Assembly (NCBI GenBank): GCA_012845835.1
Contig: JABAKD010000025.1
Location: 18,341,476 to 18,405,475, forward strand
Reading direction: 5' to 3'
Length of the DNA stretch: 64,000 bases
Source: Undaria pinnatifida
Lineage: Eukaryota; Sar; Phaeophyceae; Laminariales; Alariaceae
Both the position numbers and the translations under genes were made by a program. The stretch's first letter is position 1. Each line of letters begins with the position of its first letter. Of this stretch, positions 12,214 to 24,100 are shown in pieces. A model generated the notes under the pieces. It was given only the letters and a program-made list of their open reading frames with translations, was not told the origin of the DNA and did not search any database.

Positions 12214-12990
12214 CGCGTACCTGGTACCACGTTAGGGGTACCGGTAGCACTTTTTCGGCCAAAATATGTCTAGCTGGCGTTGGTCATCACGTAACGTACT
12301 ATACCAACTAAACCCAACATCATCGGAATATCCCGTTTTACACTACAGTAGTATTTGTTGTATACGTAGGTCATGGAGGCATGCTGTTATTCCGGTGGAA
12401 CTTTCATGATTCTCAACGTCCGTTTTGGGTCATGTATAGAGCTCCTCGGGCGAGGACCCTCACACCCCTGCCGTAGCATGCATCTGATGAGGGGTACCGC
12501 AAGTGCGGCTCAGAATCTGGTGGGGGATTTTGTCTCTCTGGTGATTATGACTACCGCAGTCAAACGATATCGGTTGGCGGCACTTTTGCTCCTTGACGGA
12601 CGCCGTCAAGCGATTCCCTACGTTAAACCTAGTATATTAAGTCTAAGAGACATTGACGGGTCATAACCAGACCGTCGACCGACGTTTTTGATGGCAGGGT
12701 AGGCCTGCATATCACTGAAACGGCGACATAGGCGTGTTCATCCCATACTCCGCTACGTTGTTGCTCTGCAAGTCGCGCTCGTATGGCTGGTTTCGATTAT
12801 TAATGCTGCCATACCAGGTGCACATGTGAGTGCGAAAGGTGTCGAAACTGTGTGGATCCGATTCTCGTTGCGATATACCGGTAAGCAAAATAACGTGCGG
12901 CTGATGTTCTTGTCTCCACGCCTTTACCAGGTACCCGGTGTGGTATAACGCGAAATACACCAATAAACGCCCCCCATTCTGCGCAAAACA
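12214..12990. other. Convergent intergenic region between MSH2 and the prolyl hydroxylase
   Basis: 777 bp between the two stop codons. About 12228-12490 is an R1 MITE-like copy (TTTTTCGGCCAAAATATG near one end, CCGTAGCATGC at the other). Two TACCWGGTA palindromes lie at about 12219 and 12925. No downstream exon encoding the missing MSH2 helix-turn-helix was found here. Confidence 0.7.
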
Positions 12991-15900
12991 TCACTCATTC
13001 CCTCGCCATCGCCTTATGTAATCAGCTACGGGCTGCTCCGCCGCCTCGTGGGAAGAACCCTCGGGCACCGACGGAGGATACGGCTTTTTATGGCACCAGA
13101 GTTGCGCTATGTACTTCTCCTTCGCTTTTTTGCCCCGTCCTACAACCTCCCCGGCGTGTAGCGTGCGGGTGTCGAACGGGCTGCCCGCCTCTCCACCAAA
13201 CGAAGGGAAAAACACCAAGCATTTCCCCTTCTTAGGGCGTACGCGTAAAGGTCCTAAGTCTCGAAAGGCGGTTGCACCTCCCGCCTTGGCGTCCATATCG
13301 GTGAGGTACACCTATCGCACAAAGGCAAAAAAAACACGACCAAAGCATCGTACATGCGTCAGTGTGTGAGATCGGAAGAATATGCGCGACATTGCAAACG
13401 AAGGGCAATGCCGTGTGAGGGCTCTCCACATTCCAATTAATGATGGTCAACGAACGGCCAGGAGGATTAGGGGGAGACAATCACAATCAGCACAAGAATA
13501 AGCAACGCGCCAATTGTGACACTGAGAGGGGCAAAGCAAGGCAAGGGCGGGAGCACCAGCCGGGGGTAGTGCTTCTATTATCATTATCCCATACTCCCTG
13601 CACAGAACTGATCCGAAGACACCTCCGTAATAATCAGGGACGGGATGAGAGGTAATCAAACGACCCCCCATCCCGACCCAACGAAAGATCCTCTATGGGA
13701 CAGACAGGCCCACACCGTTTCAGTACTTCTCCAACTAAAGCTTGTTTGAGAAAAAAAGTAGCGCAATGGGGCGTAGGGAAGCAATGGCACAAGACATGAA
13801 AAGTATTGGGGGCTTACCAGAATTGTGGCAGTTCTCTGGCCACCTTTACTCGCTCCAGTTTGGCTCGGAGGAAGAGCGTCCAAATGCCAGTTGAACCTCT
13901 CTCCCGGCCGATACCGCACCGTCTGCGGTTCCTCCCAGTGAGTGTAGTCTTCCACTCCCAACAGGGCAGATGCCTTCGCCAAGAGTTCCGGCGCCGTCGC
14001 GTAATGATGAAACCACGTCGTCGACGTCCGCTGCTGCTGGAACTGCGACTCGGCGCTGGTAGTTGCGCTCTGAAGCTCCATCGACTTGAAGCCTCCTTTT
14101 CGTCTCCCCGATTGCTTTTCTGTGGACATGGCGACGTATGCGTCGCACTCTTCGGGCGTGAAGAAGTCTTCGACTTCAAACACGACTGGATCCGCGTGGA
14201 GAAGACGGATGCCAGGGAAAAGTTTGTCGTTGAACAGCTTGAAACCTTGTCGTTCTTGTATTCGGGTGACAACCTGGCGCGCACCGAATCAGTGGGGCGG
14301 GAGTAAATCAAGCCTCAGCCTAGACGCCTTTACGCGGCTACAAGCACATCGCACAAGCACACTTTTACGGTTGCAGCTACAAGCAGTGTCCACCAGAAAG
14401 AACCCTGTGGTGGCTGAAAGGACGTTGGCTTGAGATCGCAAACAAACCGTTGTTCCTCATATATTTTGACGGAGTTCGAAGACCTTGTATTGTACCATTC
14501 AAACGATCTTACATGTACGTGCTTACGAGTGATGAGATATGATGTTTTACCTAGCTCAAAATTCTCCACCTAAAGTATAAATGCCAATACTTACCATTAT
14601 AGTGGACAAAAAATAAGACACCTCCCAATAAAAACTCACTCATATAGTATATCACGAGTACCAACAACGCAGCTTGCAAAGATGAGTATTGACCTGAAAT
14701 TCGTCAAACTCACGGCTGACGTCCTTGAAAATTAATACCAAAATAATGCATGCCAGGTATAGAGACTCACTTACTCTAATGCCGGTGCATTTGGAAGCCA
14801 CCGTCGGCAGTTTTCGGACACCTCATCCTACTCTCAGCTCTTGATTGCCAACGATAATATATTTTTTTCTGGACCGATCCCTAAACTGTGTAGTGGTTTT
14901 CCTAGTTTTTCCTTTTTTTGTTTAACCTGATTCTGCGCACACCGCGAAGTGAAGGCTTCAATAGCCCCAGCAGTATCTATGTGCCGCAAGCACAGTAGAA
15001 CAGCCTACAATTGACCATGCACAGAGCAGCATACAGCAGTGCGTTCATGTCGACCAGACAGCGGAGTGCGACAACGCAATCCAGCAGTCAAGAGCAGTAG
15101 GCGTTTTGCCGAGAGCCATGTACGTACAAGTAATTTGTATGTTCTTTTTTCCTCTATGTTGTTTGAATAATGCCGATAATAAACCCAACAAGTATCGCCA
15201 ACACTCAGCCCTGTGACGGACCGCTGCCTGGAAAAGTTTTGGAGCATAACGTGTGAAAGACGTGATGTAAACCAGTCGTCTCTTTGCTCCCACTTCAGCC
15301 ACATGTTCCACGCTGCTGTGTTATTAAAGGGTGATTTCACCACCCACGGCATCAGGCACGCCCAGTGTGTGCGTTCTCCACATTAAACTGATATTTCCAC
15401 CTATCTACATCCAGCACAACCAATGTTCGTGCTGAAGCTTCATAGAGAGACGAGCTTTGTAGCCACGAACTACGAGACAGAGATACACATTGCAAATACA
15501 GCAAGGTGATTTGGCCATGCAATGCCAACCGCAATGAGCACGTTGGCCAAAAACAAAAATATGCAAGCCAGCACACCAGACTGCTCGCAGTGAAATAAAA
15601 AATAAAAAAAGGAAAGACAACCACACCCAGAGTCCGGGCCGATTCGTCATCCTACTTTAGAGGCAAAAGCTCTGTAGTCACAAAGCTCGAGACAGACATA
15701 TATATATATATACATCTGGAGCACTTGAAGCAACATACCTGGCGCATACTGGTACACTCATGCATGTGGAGTTCGGGCTGCCTTCCTTGGGCATGGCGGC
15801 GGGACTCTTGGCAGTTTGCATCTACAATCGTATCTACTCTTCATGCGGGTTTCATAGTATCAGCGCACAGGATGATTATTATGGGAAATCGTCCTGTTGA

Positions 15901-17703
15901 CCCTGACAACATCCAGGGGAGTCACCGACCTATATCTTTCATGAGGACCAAATATATAACACGCCCGAACGACCTTCCGTAAATTTTGTGCAACTACTGT
16001 ATATTAGCGAAACATGGATGAACCACGCAGCTTGCAAAGTTGATTTTTTTTTTTTTTTTTTTTTAGATCCTCCTGGGGATCCGGGTAAAAAAAGCTTAAG
16101 CTCCATACACTTTCGTTTGTGTACCAGTTTTCGTCCATCTGCAGAACGCAGACTTTGTGTCAACTTCCCCCCTCCGGTTCAGTCAACACTATGAACTTGC
16201 CGGCCTTCTTTGGCTGATCCCTATAGTTGAGTTTCAACTATTCAATCGGTCGTACTCACAGCTCACGTTTTTCAATTTATACAAAATCAATCGTGGACCT
16301 CTATCCACTTCACATAAGGCCATTTCTTATACAGTCGGATTTGTCAGTCGAAAACGGCCTGTCTCGGCTGAAGCCCAAATCGGTATTTCTTACACAGTCA
16401 AAAAAGGGCTTTTCGACTCAACTTTTTTCGACTGAGAATTCCGACTGGCGGATCCAGTCGACAAACTCGACTTTTTCGACTGGATCCTTCAGTCAAAAAA
16501 CTCAGTCGAAAAAGTTTTACACGTGTTTTTTGAACCGATCGCATCGCTCATCCCACCACCAACCACGGCCACACGGCCACACACCCATACCAGGTACCAC
16601 ACTGCAGTATCATACAAGGCGCTGACGCTGGCTTGGCTATCCCTGCTGTTGCTTCTCGCAGCAAGTCAGCGTGGCGCATTCCTAGTTCCGCTCGCCAGCA
16701 GCGTGTATCACACGACGGCAGCAGCGCGCGGTCTCGATCCCATGCTGCCAACAACGGCTGCACCTGCTGTAGCTTTGGCGGCTCTCGGCTGAGTGCAACT
16801 CCACGAACGTAGCTATGGCGGCTTTCGGCTAAGCCCAAAGCCACCAACTCGCTGGGACGAAGGTTCGTCGTGCCGTGGCTCGCGGAGAAAGCGCGAAGCA
16901 CAGAGTCGCCAACCGATTTCGCCTGCTGTACAGCAGTACTCCCTCACACCAACCGCCTCTAGGAGGAGCACAAAAACCATAAAATCGACTTGGACTGAAA
17001 ATAAGAAGAAGGACCAGAAGAATCCAGTCGAAAAAAAGTCCAGTCGAACAGGGCCGTTTTCGACTGGCGGAATCCGACTGTATAAGAAATGGACTAACAA
17101 CTTGTTTCTTTCCTGAGCGAGCATGGCGGGCGCCGAATGCCGCCCGCGGAGAGCAGCACCTTGTACGTCGTGCACCAACATCGACAGACTGGTTTTCGCT
17201 CATAAAACCTCGAATCGGCATCCAACACTTGGACGTGACTCCATTCGCAATATCATACGCCTGCCAAATGCATACTCGTACAGCGTACTTGGTATATAGG
17301 TAGGGCTACTACGTAGGTACGGAGACCGAGACAGACCGAGAGGCCGCACACACACCTCTGCGGGCAATCCTGTGCCGTCTCCGGATGGCAAAGCGTCTTC
17401 GGCTTTCTGCAGCGTGCTCTCCTGCTGAGCAGACAAAGGCGGAAACTGCGAGAAGGCATCATCTGGCAGCTCTCCAGCAGTCAAAGGGGGCTTCGCCTCT
17501 GCGACTGGCTTGGGGGGCAGTGGCTTTGTCTTGGTGGCTGCCTGCTGCTGTCGGCGATTGCTCTGGTTCCCAAAGCCTACCATGCTCAACGCGAAACAAG
17601 TGCTGCTACTGCTTCCATGAGTCTGATAAAACGCTGCTGCGACACCTGGTGCAAGCGCGATGCAAACGAAAATAATATGTCGCATCCTCGAGTGCATTGC
17701 CAT
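12991..17703 (-). CDS. Prolyl-4-hydroxylase-like 2OG/Fe(II) oxygenase with targeting leader
   Basis: Complement of 17356-17703, 13818-14273 and 12991-13311; both junctions are phase 0, giving 374 residues. Enzymes of this family hydroxylate proline (or related residues) using 2-oxoglutarate, O2 and Fe(II). Seen in the sequence: the RYRPGERFNWHLD block with the HxD iron pair, an RTATILVYLTDMDAKAGG strand-turn typical of prolyl 4-hydroxylase catalytic domains, and LHAGEVVGRGKK with the distal iron His and a Lys at +10 for 2-oxoglutarate. The start at 17703 opens MAMHSRM, then a hydrophobic signal core ending VAAAF and a Ser/Thr-rich, Pro/Lys-rich linker. AAA|F with Phe at +1 resembles the leader of secondary-plastid proteins; an ER or secreted enzyme is the alternative. 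Intron 1 (3.08 kb) is filled with repeats. Confidence 0.88.
13312..13817 (-). other. Intron 2 of the prolyl hydroxylase gene
   Basis: 506 bp between the HLD-encoding exon and the terminal exon. The acceptor is TGCGATAG|GTG at 13311. I see no repeat family or nested gene in it. Confidence 0.7.
14935..15800 (+). repeat. Dispersed repeat R2, copy in prolyl hydroxylase intron 1
   Basis: Composite segment that recurs in the same orientation at about 24570-25235. Shared blocks include CTCAGCCCTGTGACGGACCG, GACGTGATGTAAACCAG, GAGGCAAAAGCTCTGTAG and CATGGCGGCGGGA. Partial related copies occur at about 61565-61650 and 62100-62330, and one may lie in inverted orientation near 52700-52930. No transposase-like frame was seen. 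Confidence 0.7.
15850..16040 (+). repeat. Dispersed repeat R4
   Basis: Marked by CCTGTTGACCCTGACAACATC, AGTCACCGACCTATATC and CGCAGCTTGCAAAG. An inverted copy is at about 21640-21890; direct relatives are at about 53650-53860 and 54715-54950, with a short fragment near 14665. Followed by a T20 run at about 16025. Confidence 0.7.
16318..17092 (+). mobile_element. PIF/Harbinger-like MITE, copy a
   Basis: 775-bp element with terminal inverted repeats starting GGCCATTTCTTATACAGTC at the left and ending GACTGTATAAGAAATGG at the right, flanked by TAA on both sides. Many internal CAGTCGAAAA-type subterminal motifs. It carries no transposase frame; the long open frames across it are also seen in the inverted copy and reflect shared sequence. 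The TWA target duplication and G-starting ends point to PIF/Harbinger; the superfamily is an inference. Confidence 0.75.
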
Positions 17704-18101
17704 GCCACGCGTAGTACCCTTGTACCCTCTACCGCACACAAACCTCCTCCAACGGAACTCGAAATCCCGGCTCACGTCACACAGGCACACAACTGACAAA
17801 ACTGCAACATGAGCCGTGTTTTCGTGTTTTCAGATCAAAGCACTCCCTAACACCCACGGCCTTCCATAATAAATGTAACTCCCCAGTCGAGACCCAAGAC
17901 ACACATGTTGACATGTTGATGTACGTTGTACGTACGTTTTTGCTCGGCGTGACAACAAAAGGTCGGATCCACGACGACAGCGGCGCGAGGCACAGGTCGA
18001 CAGATATACACATACACGGAACACGCTGGCATCCTGAAGGGTGCCAACTGAGTATCCTCACGTCTTTGCACCGTGATCGTCGCGTGCTGTGTGTGTCGGC
18101 A
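17704..18101. promoter_or_regulatory. Putative shared promoter of the divergent prolyl hydroxylase / TMEM205-like pair
   Basis: 398 bp separate the two proposed start codons (17703 on -, 18102 on +). No repeat family recognised here. A shared promoter is inferred from head-to-head spacing only; I identified no specific factor site. Confidence 0.4.
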
Positions 18102-21100
18102 ATGAGGTTGCTCTTTCTTTCAGCTGCTGCTCTGATCGTAGCGACTTCATCAACGGACGCTTTCTTGGCTGGATCTGGATGTGCACCTTCTCTGCCGGCT
18201 ATTGCTGTGGTTGCGCATGGCGGCAGGTGTAGTATGCCGATCGCGACGACTCGGACTCGATCGGTGAGAAATAGCGTCTGTCGGTCGTAATCGAGCATTG
18301 CGAAGAGGCGGCACACTGAAGAAGCGATCGTCCGCAATGTTGGCTTCTTCGAAACTTCAGTGCACTACTCAGCACCTGTACCGACGGAAAACTAAGGATC
18401 GTTTTATATTAATATATCATTCAAACGGTCTTTATATTTACGTTCATATGGTGGCAGGGTGTTTGTCTGCGCTGTTTTCTCGACAGTCTGCTGATGATGC
18501 TTCAACACTTCTTGTGCTGGGTGACCGAATTTCCCAAGGTTGTGTTCTGTAGGGTACCACAAACCATACCCGGGGTATTTACCCCGGGTATTACTGTTAA
18601 GGTTATTAGTGGGGTATTAGTCCGTTTGACCACTTGCACATGGTTAACCAATAGCTTACCCAAACTAAGCCTTATAACACTCTCCCCCCCTGAAACGGCG
18701 GGATAGCAGGTCGGCCGGATATACGGCGGACCTCTATTAATATCCAAGCCGTTTAATTTCCTGGGGATTCCAGGGAGAGTATTTTTCAAGTTCCACATGG
18801 GGAAAATCTGAAAAGTTTATTATTGTGGATGGCGGGGATCGAACCCACGACCCAAAAACCCATGGTCTGTCGACGACGCCATTTGTTAAGGAAATAGTGG
18901 GGTATTAGTCCGTTTGACCACTTGCACATGGTTAACCAATAGCTTACCCAAACTAAGCCTTATTATTACCCTACAAAGAACATCTGGAAGTTCTGTAGAA
19001 CATTCATACCCATACCCGGAACTTCTGGAAGTTCTGTACGCCAGTGCCACAAATACCCGGGGTACGGGTATATCATTTTTATAACCTAATGTGAGTTCTG
19101 TACGCCCGTGCCACAATACCCAGAACTTCTGTGAGTTATGTAACACTTCCGTACCGTGCCCGGAATTTCTGTAAGTTCTGTAAGATCCCCATACCCTAAC
19201 CCGGAGCTTCTGTGGCTTCTGTAAGACTGCTGTGGCACAATACCCGGGGTACGGGTATACCTTTGTTACAATACCCAGGGAGCCCACATGCATTAATTCA
19301 GGTTTAATAACCCAAAGAGTGTATTATGCGTTTTATTATGGTGCCATATCTTGTCGTCCGTGAAACCAACCGAACACCGAATGTACAGCTGTAGCAGTAC
19401 GTAAATCTATATATCTTAGTTCGCTTATCACATATGCACATCTTTACGTCTGCGGATATCTCCCGCCTCTGACCGCCTTTCCGCGCGGTTTCTTCGCTGA
19501 GGCGTGCCCCCGCCTCGCCTGCAACCACCGGCTCAGCTGATCCGCCCGCTCGGCGCCGTAGCGCGCGCGCGAGGCCTCGACGTCGAGATCTACGACGAGA
19601 TCTCCGAAAAATCGTGCCCTGTGAGACGTTTGGTGCGTAGTCTGCACACGGGGCTAATGTCTTCGCGTTATTTCTTCGGTACGTGTTCTCTGACCTCCGA
19701 CACACGGGGGGGGGTCGATTACCTGGCCGGCGTCGCCATTGTAAAGGCCACTAAGCGAGGTTTGTGCTAGGATCTGGGGAAGAAAATTTCGTAATCCCCG
19801 AGAACACATGCCACCCAGGCGTAGTGGAGAACTGCGAACTCTCAATATTTTTGAACCCCCGGTAGTCTACAGCAGCACGTACATATACACATGTACATGA
19901 TGTACAGCAGTAGCTGAAGCTATGATGAGCCTGCAGCATCACGAAGCTACAAATGGTATATGCACAGCAGCATCACGAAGCTACAAATGGTATATGCACA
20001 GCAGAATCACGAAGCTACAAATGGTATATGCACAGCAGCAGCTAGGCGTCGTGGAGAACTGCGAACTCTCAATATTTTTGAACCCCCGGTAGTCTACAGC
20101 AGCACGTACATGTACATGATGTACAGCAGTAGCTGAAGCTATGATGAGCCTGCAGCATGACGAAGCTACAAATGGTATATGCACAGCAGCATGACGAAGC
20201 TACAAATGGTATATGCACAGCAGCATCACGAAGCTACAAATGGTATATGCACAGCAGCAGCTGTGGCCGCGCCTTTCTGCGTAGCAACGCAGAGCGTCAC
20301 CCAGCTGGGGTGAACCGCCATGCTCTCCCATAATTTCCAGGCTGCCTTCTCGCATTGTTCCGCCGCACACGGGAAATCGGGAAAAATTTGTCGGCATTTT
20401 CCCTTTCCAGTATCTCCCATATATGAATTAACAAACTTCGTCTAACTCTTGGCATTACTTCTTACCCTCTTAATATTTACTATCCTGCGCTGCGACCGGT
20501 GGCCGTCCAGGCCGCCGGCGTAGCCCCTTGTATCGTATATGATAATAGCACATATGTTACGGTTACATTGTCCTTCCGTAATACATACTGTAGGTCCTGT
20601 TATGTTTTTTTCGTATATAACCTGTGGGCACGAATTATATTAACGAAGGACACTCTTGAATCGAAAGTATTTATTTTTTAGTGAATCGATTTCAATTCCA
20701 TTCGATTTGGTGGAAACATACGAATTTGGTTCCTATCGGGGAACCACGTGTTGCGTATTGTCAATGTTTATTCCGATCGGAATAATGCATAGATCTGCTG
20801 TGACGGCGATGCAGCTACCATCGACGTCTTGAACTATCCTCTGTGTTTTCGGTAGTTTCGCTTCTTTGTCGCGGCGCTTGGCTTATCGAGCTGTGGTGGT
20901 AAATATGGGCTTGCGACCGCCATTATTTGTTTTGAAGCACCACAGCCGGGGTACGCTATGGTATGATCTGTGACAGCGCAATATAGCCGTGAGCGCGGCT
21001 GTTAACCCGGTCGCCACTCATTGAGGTTCACGATTTATCGATAATTCATAATTCCCTTAAAGCTACGACAGATTGTCTCGGACATTGGCCCAGTGAGAAC

Positions 21101-24100
21101 ATGCCATCCATGCAAGTTGGATTAAATCCTCCACTTCAAATCGAACTTCCCCTCGAGGGGGTGTGCATTTACCCGGGTATTACCCGTACCCGGAACTTCT
21201 GTAAGTTTTGTAGGGCATTCATACCCGTACCCGGAACTTCTGTAAGTTCTGTACGCCCGTGCCACAATGCCCGGAACTTCTGGAAGTTCTGTAAGACTTT
21301 CATACCCGCACCCGAACTTCTGCTAGTTCTGTAGGACATTCGTACCCGTACCCGGAACTTCTGTGAGTTCTGTACACACCGTCCCACAATACCCGGGGTA
21401 CGGGTACAGCACCTTTTGTACCCGCCCGGAACTTCTGTGAGTTATGTCCGCCCGTGCCACAATACCCGGAACTTTTGGAAGTTCTGCAACACTTTCATAC
21501 CCGTACCCGAAACTTCTGGAAGTTCGGTAAGACTCGCATACCCTTACCCGGAATCCACAAACCCCACAGAATATAACCTTGGAATTCTGTAAAAATTGAA
21601 AAACATGAGCTGCGAGTACGACCGATTGAATAGTTGAAACTCAACTTTGCAAGCTGCGTGGTACATCTGTTTCGCTAATACCAGGTATACACTAGTTGAA
21701 CAAAATTTGCGGAAGGTCGTTCGCGCGTGTAATGTATTTGATCCTCATGAAAGATACAGGTCGGTGACTCCCCTGGATGTTGTCAGGGTCAACAGAACGA
21801 TTTTCCGCAATAGTCCTGTAATTGTTGGAATCTTGATCCTGAAATGTTATGACAGCAGAAAGGATAATGTCTTCTGCCGCCTGTAATCGAGCTTTGCGAA
21901 GGGTGACCAGAAGCGACAAAGATAACTTCACGTCCGCTATCCGCCACTTATGTTTCACAGCATCTGTCTGCCCTTTTTTCTTTACCAAATACAACATTTT
22001 CTTGCTCGGGGTCAACCAATCTTGAAATGCTCTGACAGCGAGTCATCACTACTGTCATGGAGAGTAGCAAGCCGGGAGAACCAGGCCCAAGCGGCGTCGC
22101 GAATCTCAAGAGCTGGGATCCTTCAGCGCAGCAGGTGCGTGGTCGTATCGAGTCGTATGGTATAGTATATAGATGGGTCATGGCTGCCGCGCTATTTGTA
22201 CTCCGCCGCGCTACGTGCGTGCGTATCGTTCCTTGGAAAGTTCGAAGGCTGGTTGTGAGTTGGCTGGGTATGAGTCCCACTGACTATATTTACGAGTAGT
22301 TATTATTAATACCAGGTAGAAGTTATCAGTTGGTTTAGTGTTACAAGGTTCCCCTTCGGAGGAAGGGTGATGCAAGAGGCTGATGCTGTTGCATTTTGCA
22401 CCCCCGTGCGTTCGCCCGCATCCTTACGGTAGAGCATGTAGCTAGATATACTGCATATAATTTATCCGGGTGTATCGGAAATCAAGGTACTACTGCTGTA
22501 AGAATTGCCCAGATACATTATGCTGATGATACTGTTGTAGCCTATCAGGTTTCTGTCTGGTACTACTAATGTTCTGGGCATATAAGAGTGCAAGTTCACC
22601 GAATCTACAGAGTATATTTTTATATTAGTAGCTGCGATTTCCATGTACCCGGCGTATAAGTATTCGGGTGCAACTTCAAACTGACTGTTGCTGTGCTCAG
22701 CGCATTTGATGCGCTTACAACAACCCACGTACTACTTTATGCTGTGTAACCTTGTGTGTAACCTGCAGAAATCAATCTATCCCCAGGCGCATCAGGTACA
22801 TGAAATTTTCTTGAAAATATGAGCAAAAAATAACCCACAGCAGTCTGCAGCAACAAGCAGTTATCATGATACTCGAAGCTGCATGCAGGTAGCTGTGTTG
22901 GTTGATCCCAAACAAACGATGCGAGTTCGCGCAACACGTTGCTGCAGCAACGGCGACCGCCGCAGCCAGCACTTGAGCGCCTGCCCCTAAGGTGCCCAGT
23001 CAGAGCACTAGTGCCATCATCACAGCCAGCTCCCGCCCTCTCATGTTCCCCACGCATAGTCACTCCTCCATGGAACGACAATGTAGCATAGAAGATAGAT
23101 AGGCCAGGCGAAGTCATGGCCACAGACAGCCTAGTTTTTACCTTTAGCAACTTACGCAGTAGACACCAACAGCAGCAGCAGCAGAAGCAGCGGCGGCGGC
23201 TGCGGCTGCGGCTGCGGCTGCGGCTGCGGCTGCGTCGCGGGAGGGCTGGCGGTGGCGTTGGACGCTTCGGCGACAGCGCTGTGGTATAGCGGTGAAAATT
23301 CAGCTCCAAATACGACACGAAACCTGCTAAGTTGCGAGCAGCAGCGGTTGCTGGGAAAAAAACGAACGGCAGCAACTGATGAAGCAATTGAAGACTAGCC
23401 CAAAAAGAAACGAAAGGCTCAACAGAAGGCCCGCCAGCAGGCAACAAAACTATGAAAGGCCCGCCAGCAGGCACGGAATCCTTACCGGCCAGCCGCATCG
23501 AATTAGTACTTAGTTATATAGACTCACTGAAAAAAGTATTTGCATTTGACGGCCGCTCTCAGCAGTTGCTCTAGCCTCTCGGCAAACTCTCAGCCCTTAA
23601 GGCCATGGTAGCTCCCTCAGGAATCTGTTGAGTAGGAGCTCGTATGGGGGCATTTCGCGTACATATAAAATCACTTGAAAATAGAGGATGGCATCTGCAA
23701 ACAAGATCCTTATTTCGAAATTTCAGAAAAAAAGCTGCGAAGAGACAAGAATGCAGAGCTTTTCACGTGTTGTTAGCCCTTTTCTGATAACTTCTTACCC
23801 CTTACGGGAATGAAATTGTGTTTGCAACGGTCTTTTTGGATACGACTCGAAAATAGTTGTATCATCCGCCTGGCGAGCAGCAAACTTTTGGTGAAAACCG
23901 TTTTTTGATCGGTGATGCACCCATCATAATAGGCTCCCGCGCGTGAATTTAAATACTTCAGCGATTTCGGGAGCTTTTGGTGTTGCTGGCTCGCAAGTTC
24001 AAAATCGCGAAAACATCTCGTGGGTCACTTCTGGCTGCCTACGACTGCTGCCTGGCGCACCCGACGCCGTCATGCACCCCAACAGGAGCGCCACTCAATT

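Noticed and set aside
15352-15650. Hydrophobic minus-strand frames near 15400-15650 as prolyl hydroxylase N-terminus
   Set aside because: They lie in dispersed repeat R2, whose text recurs near 62100-62300; the exon at 17356-17703 fits in phase and supplies a proper leader.
18102-18263. Separate gene encoding only a signal peptide
   Set aside because: Its donor is in phase 0 and joins exons at 22039 and 26007 without a stop, so it is better explained as exon 1 of the TMEM205-like gene.
22737-23498. 253-codon minus-strand frame as a gene
   Set aside because: Dominated by a (CGGCTG)n run and low-complexity residues, with no family signal.
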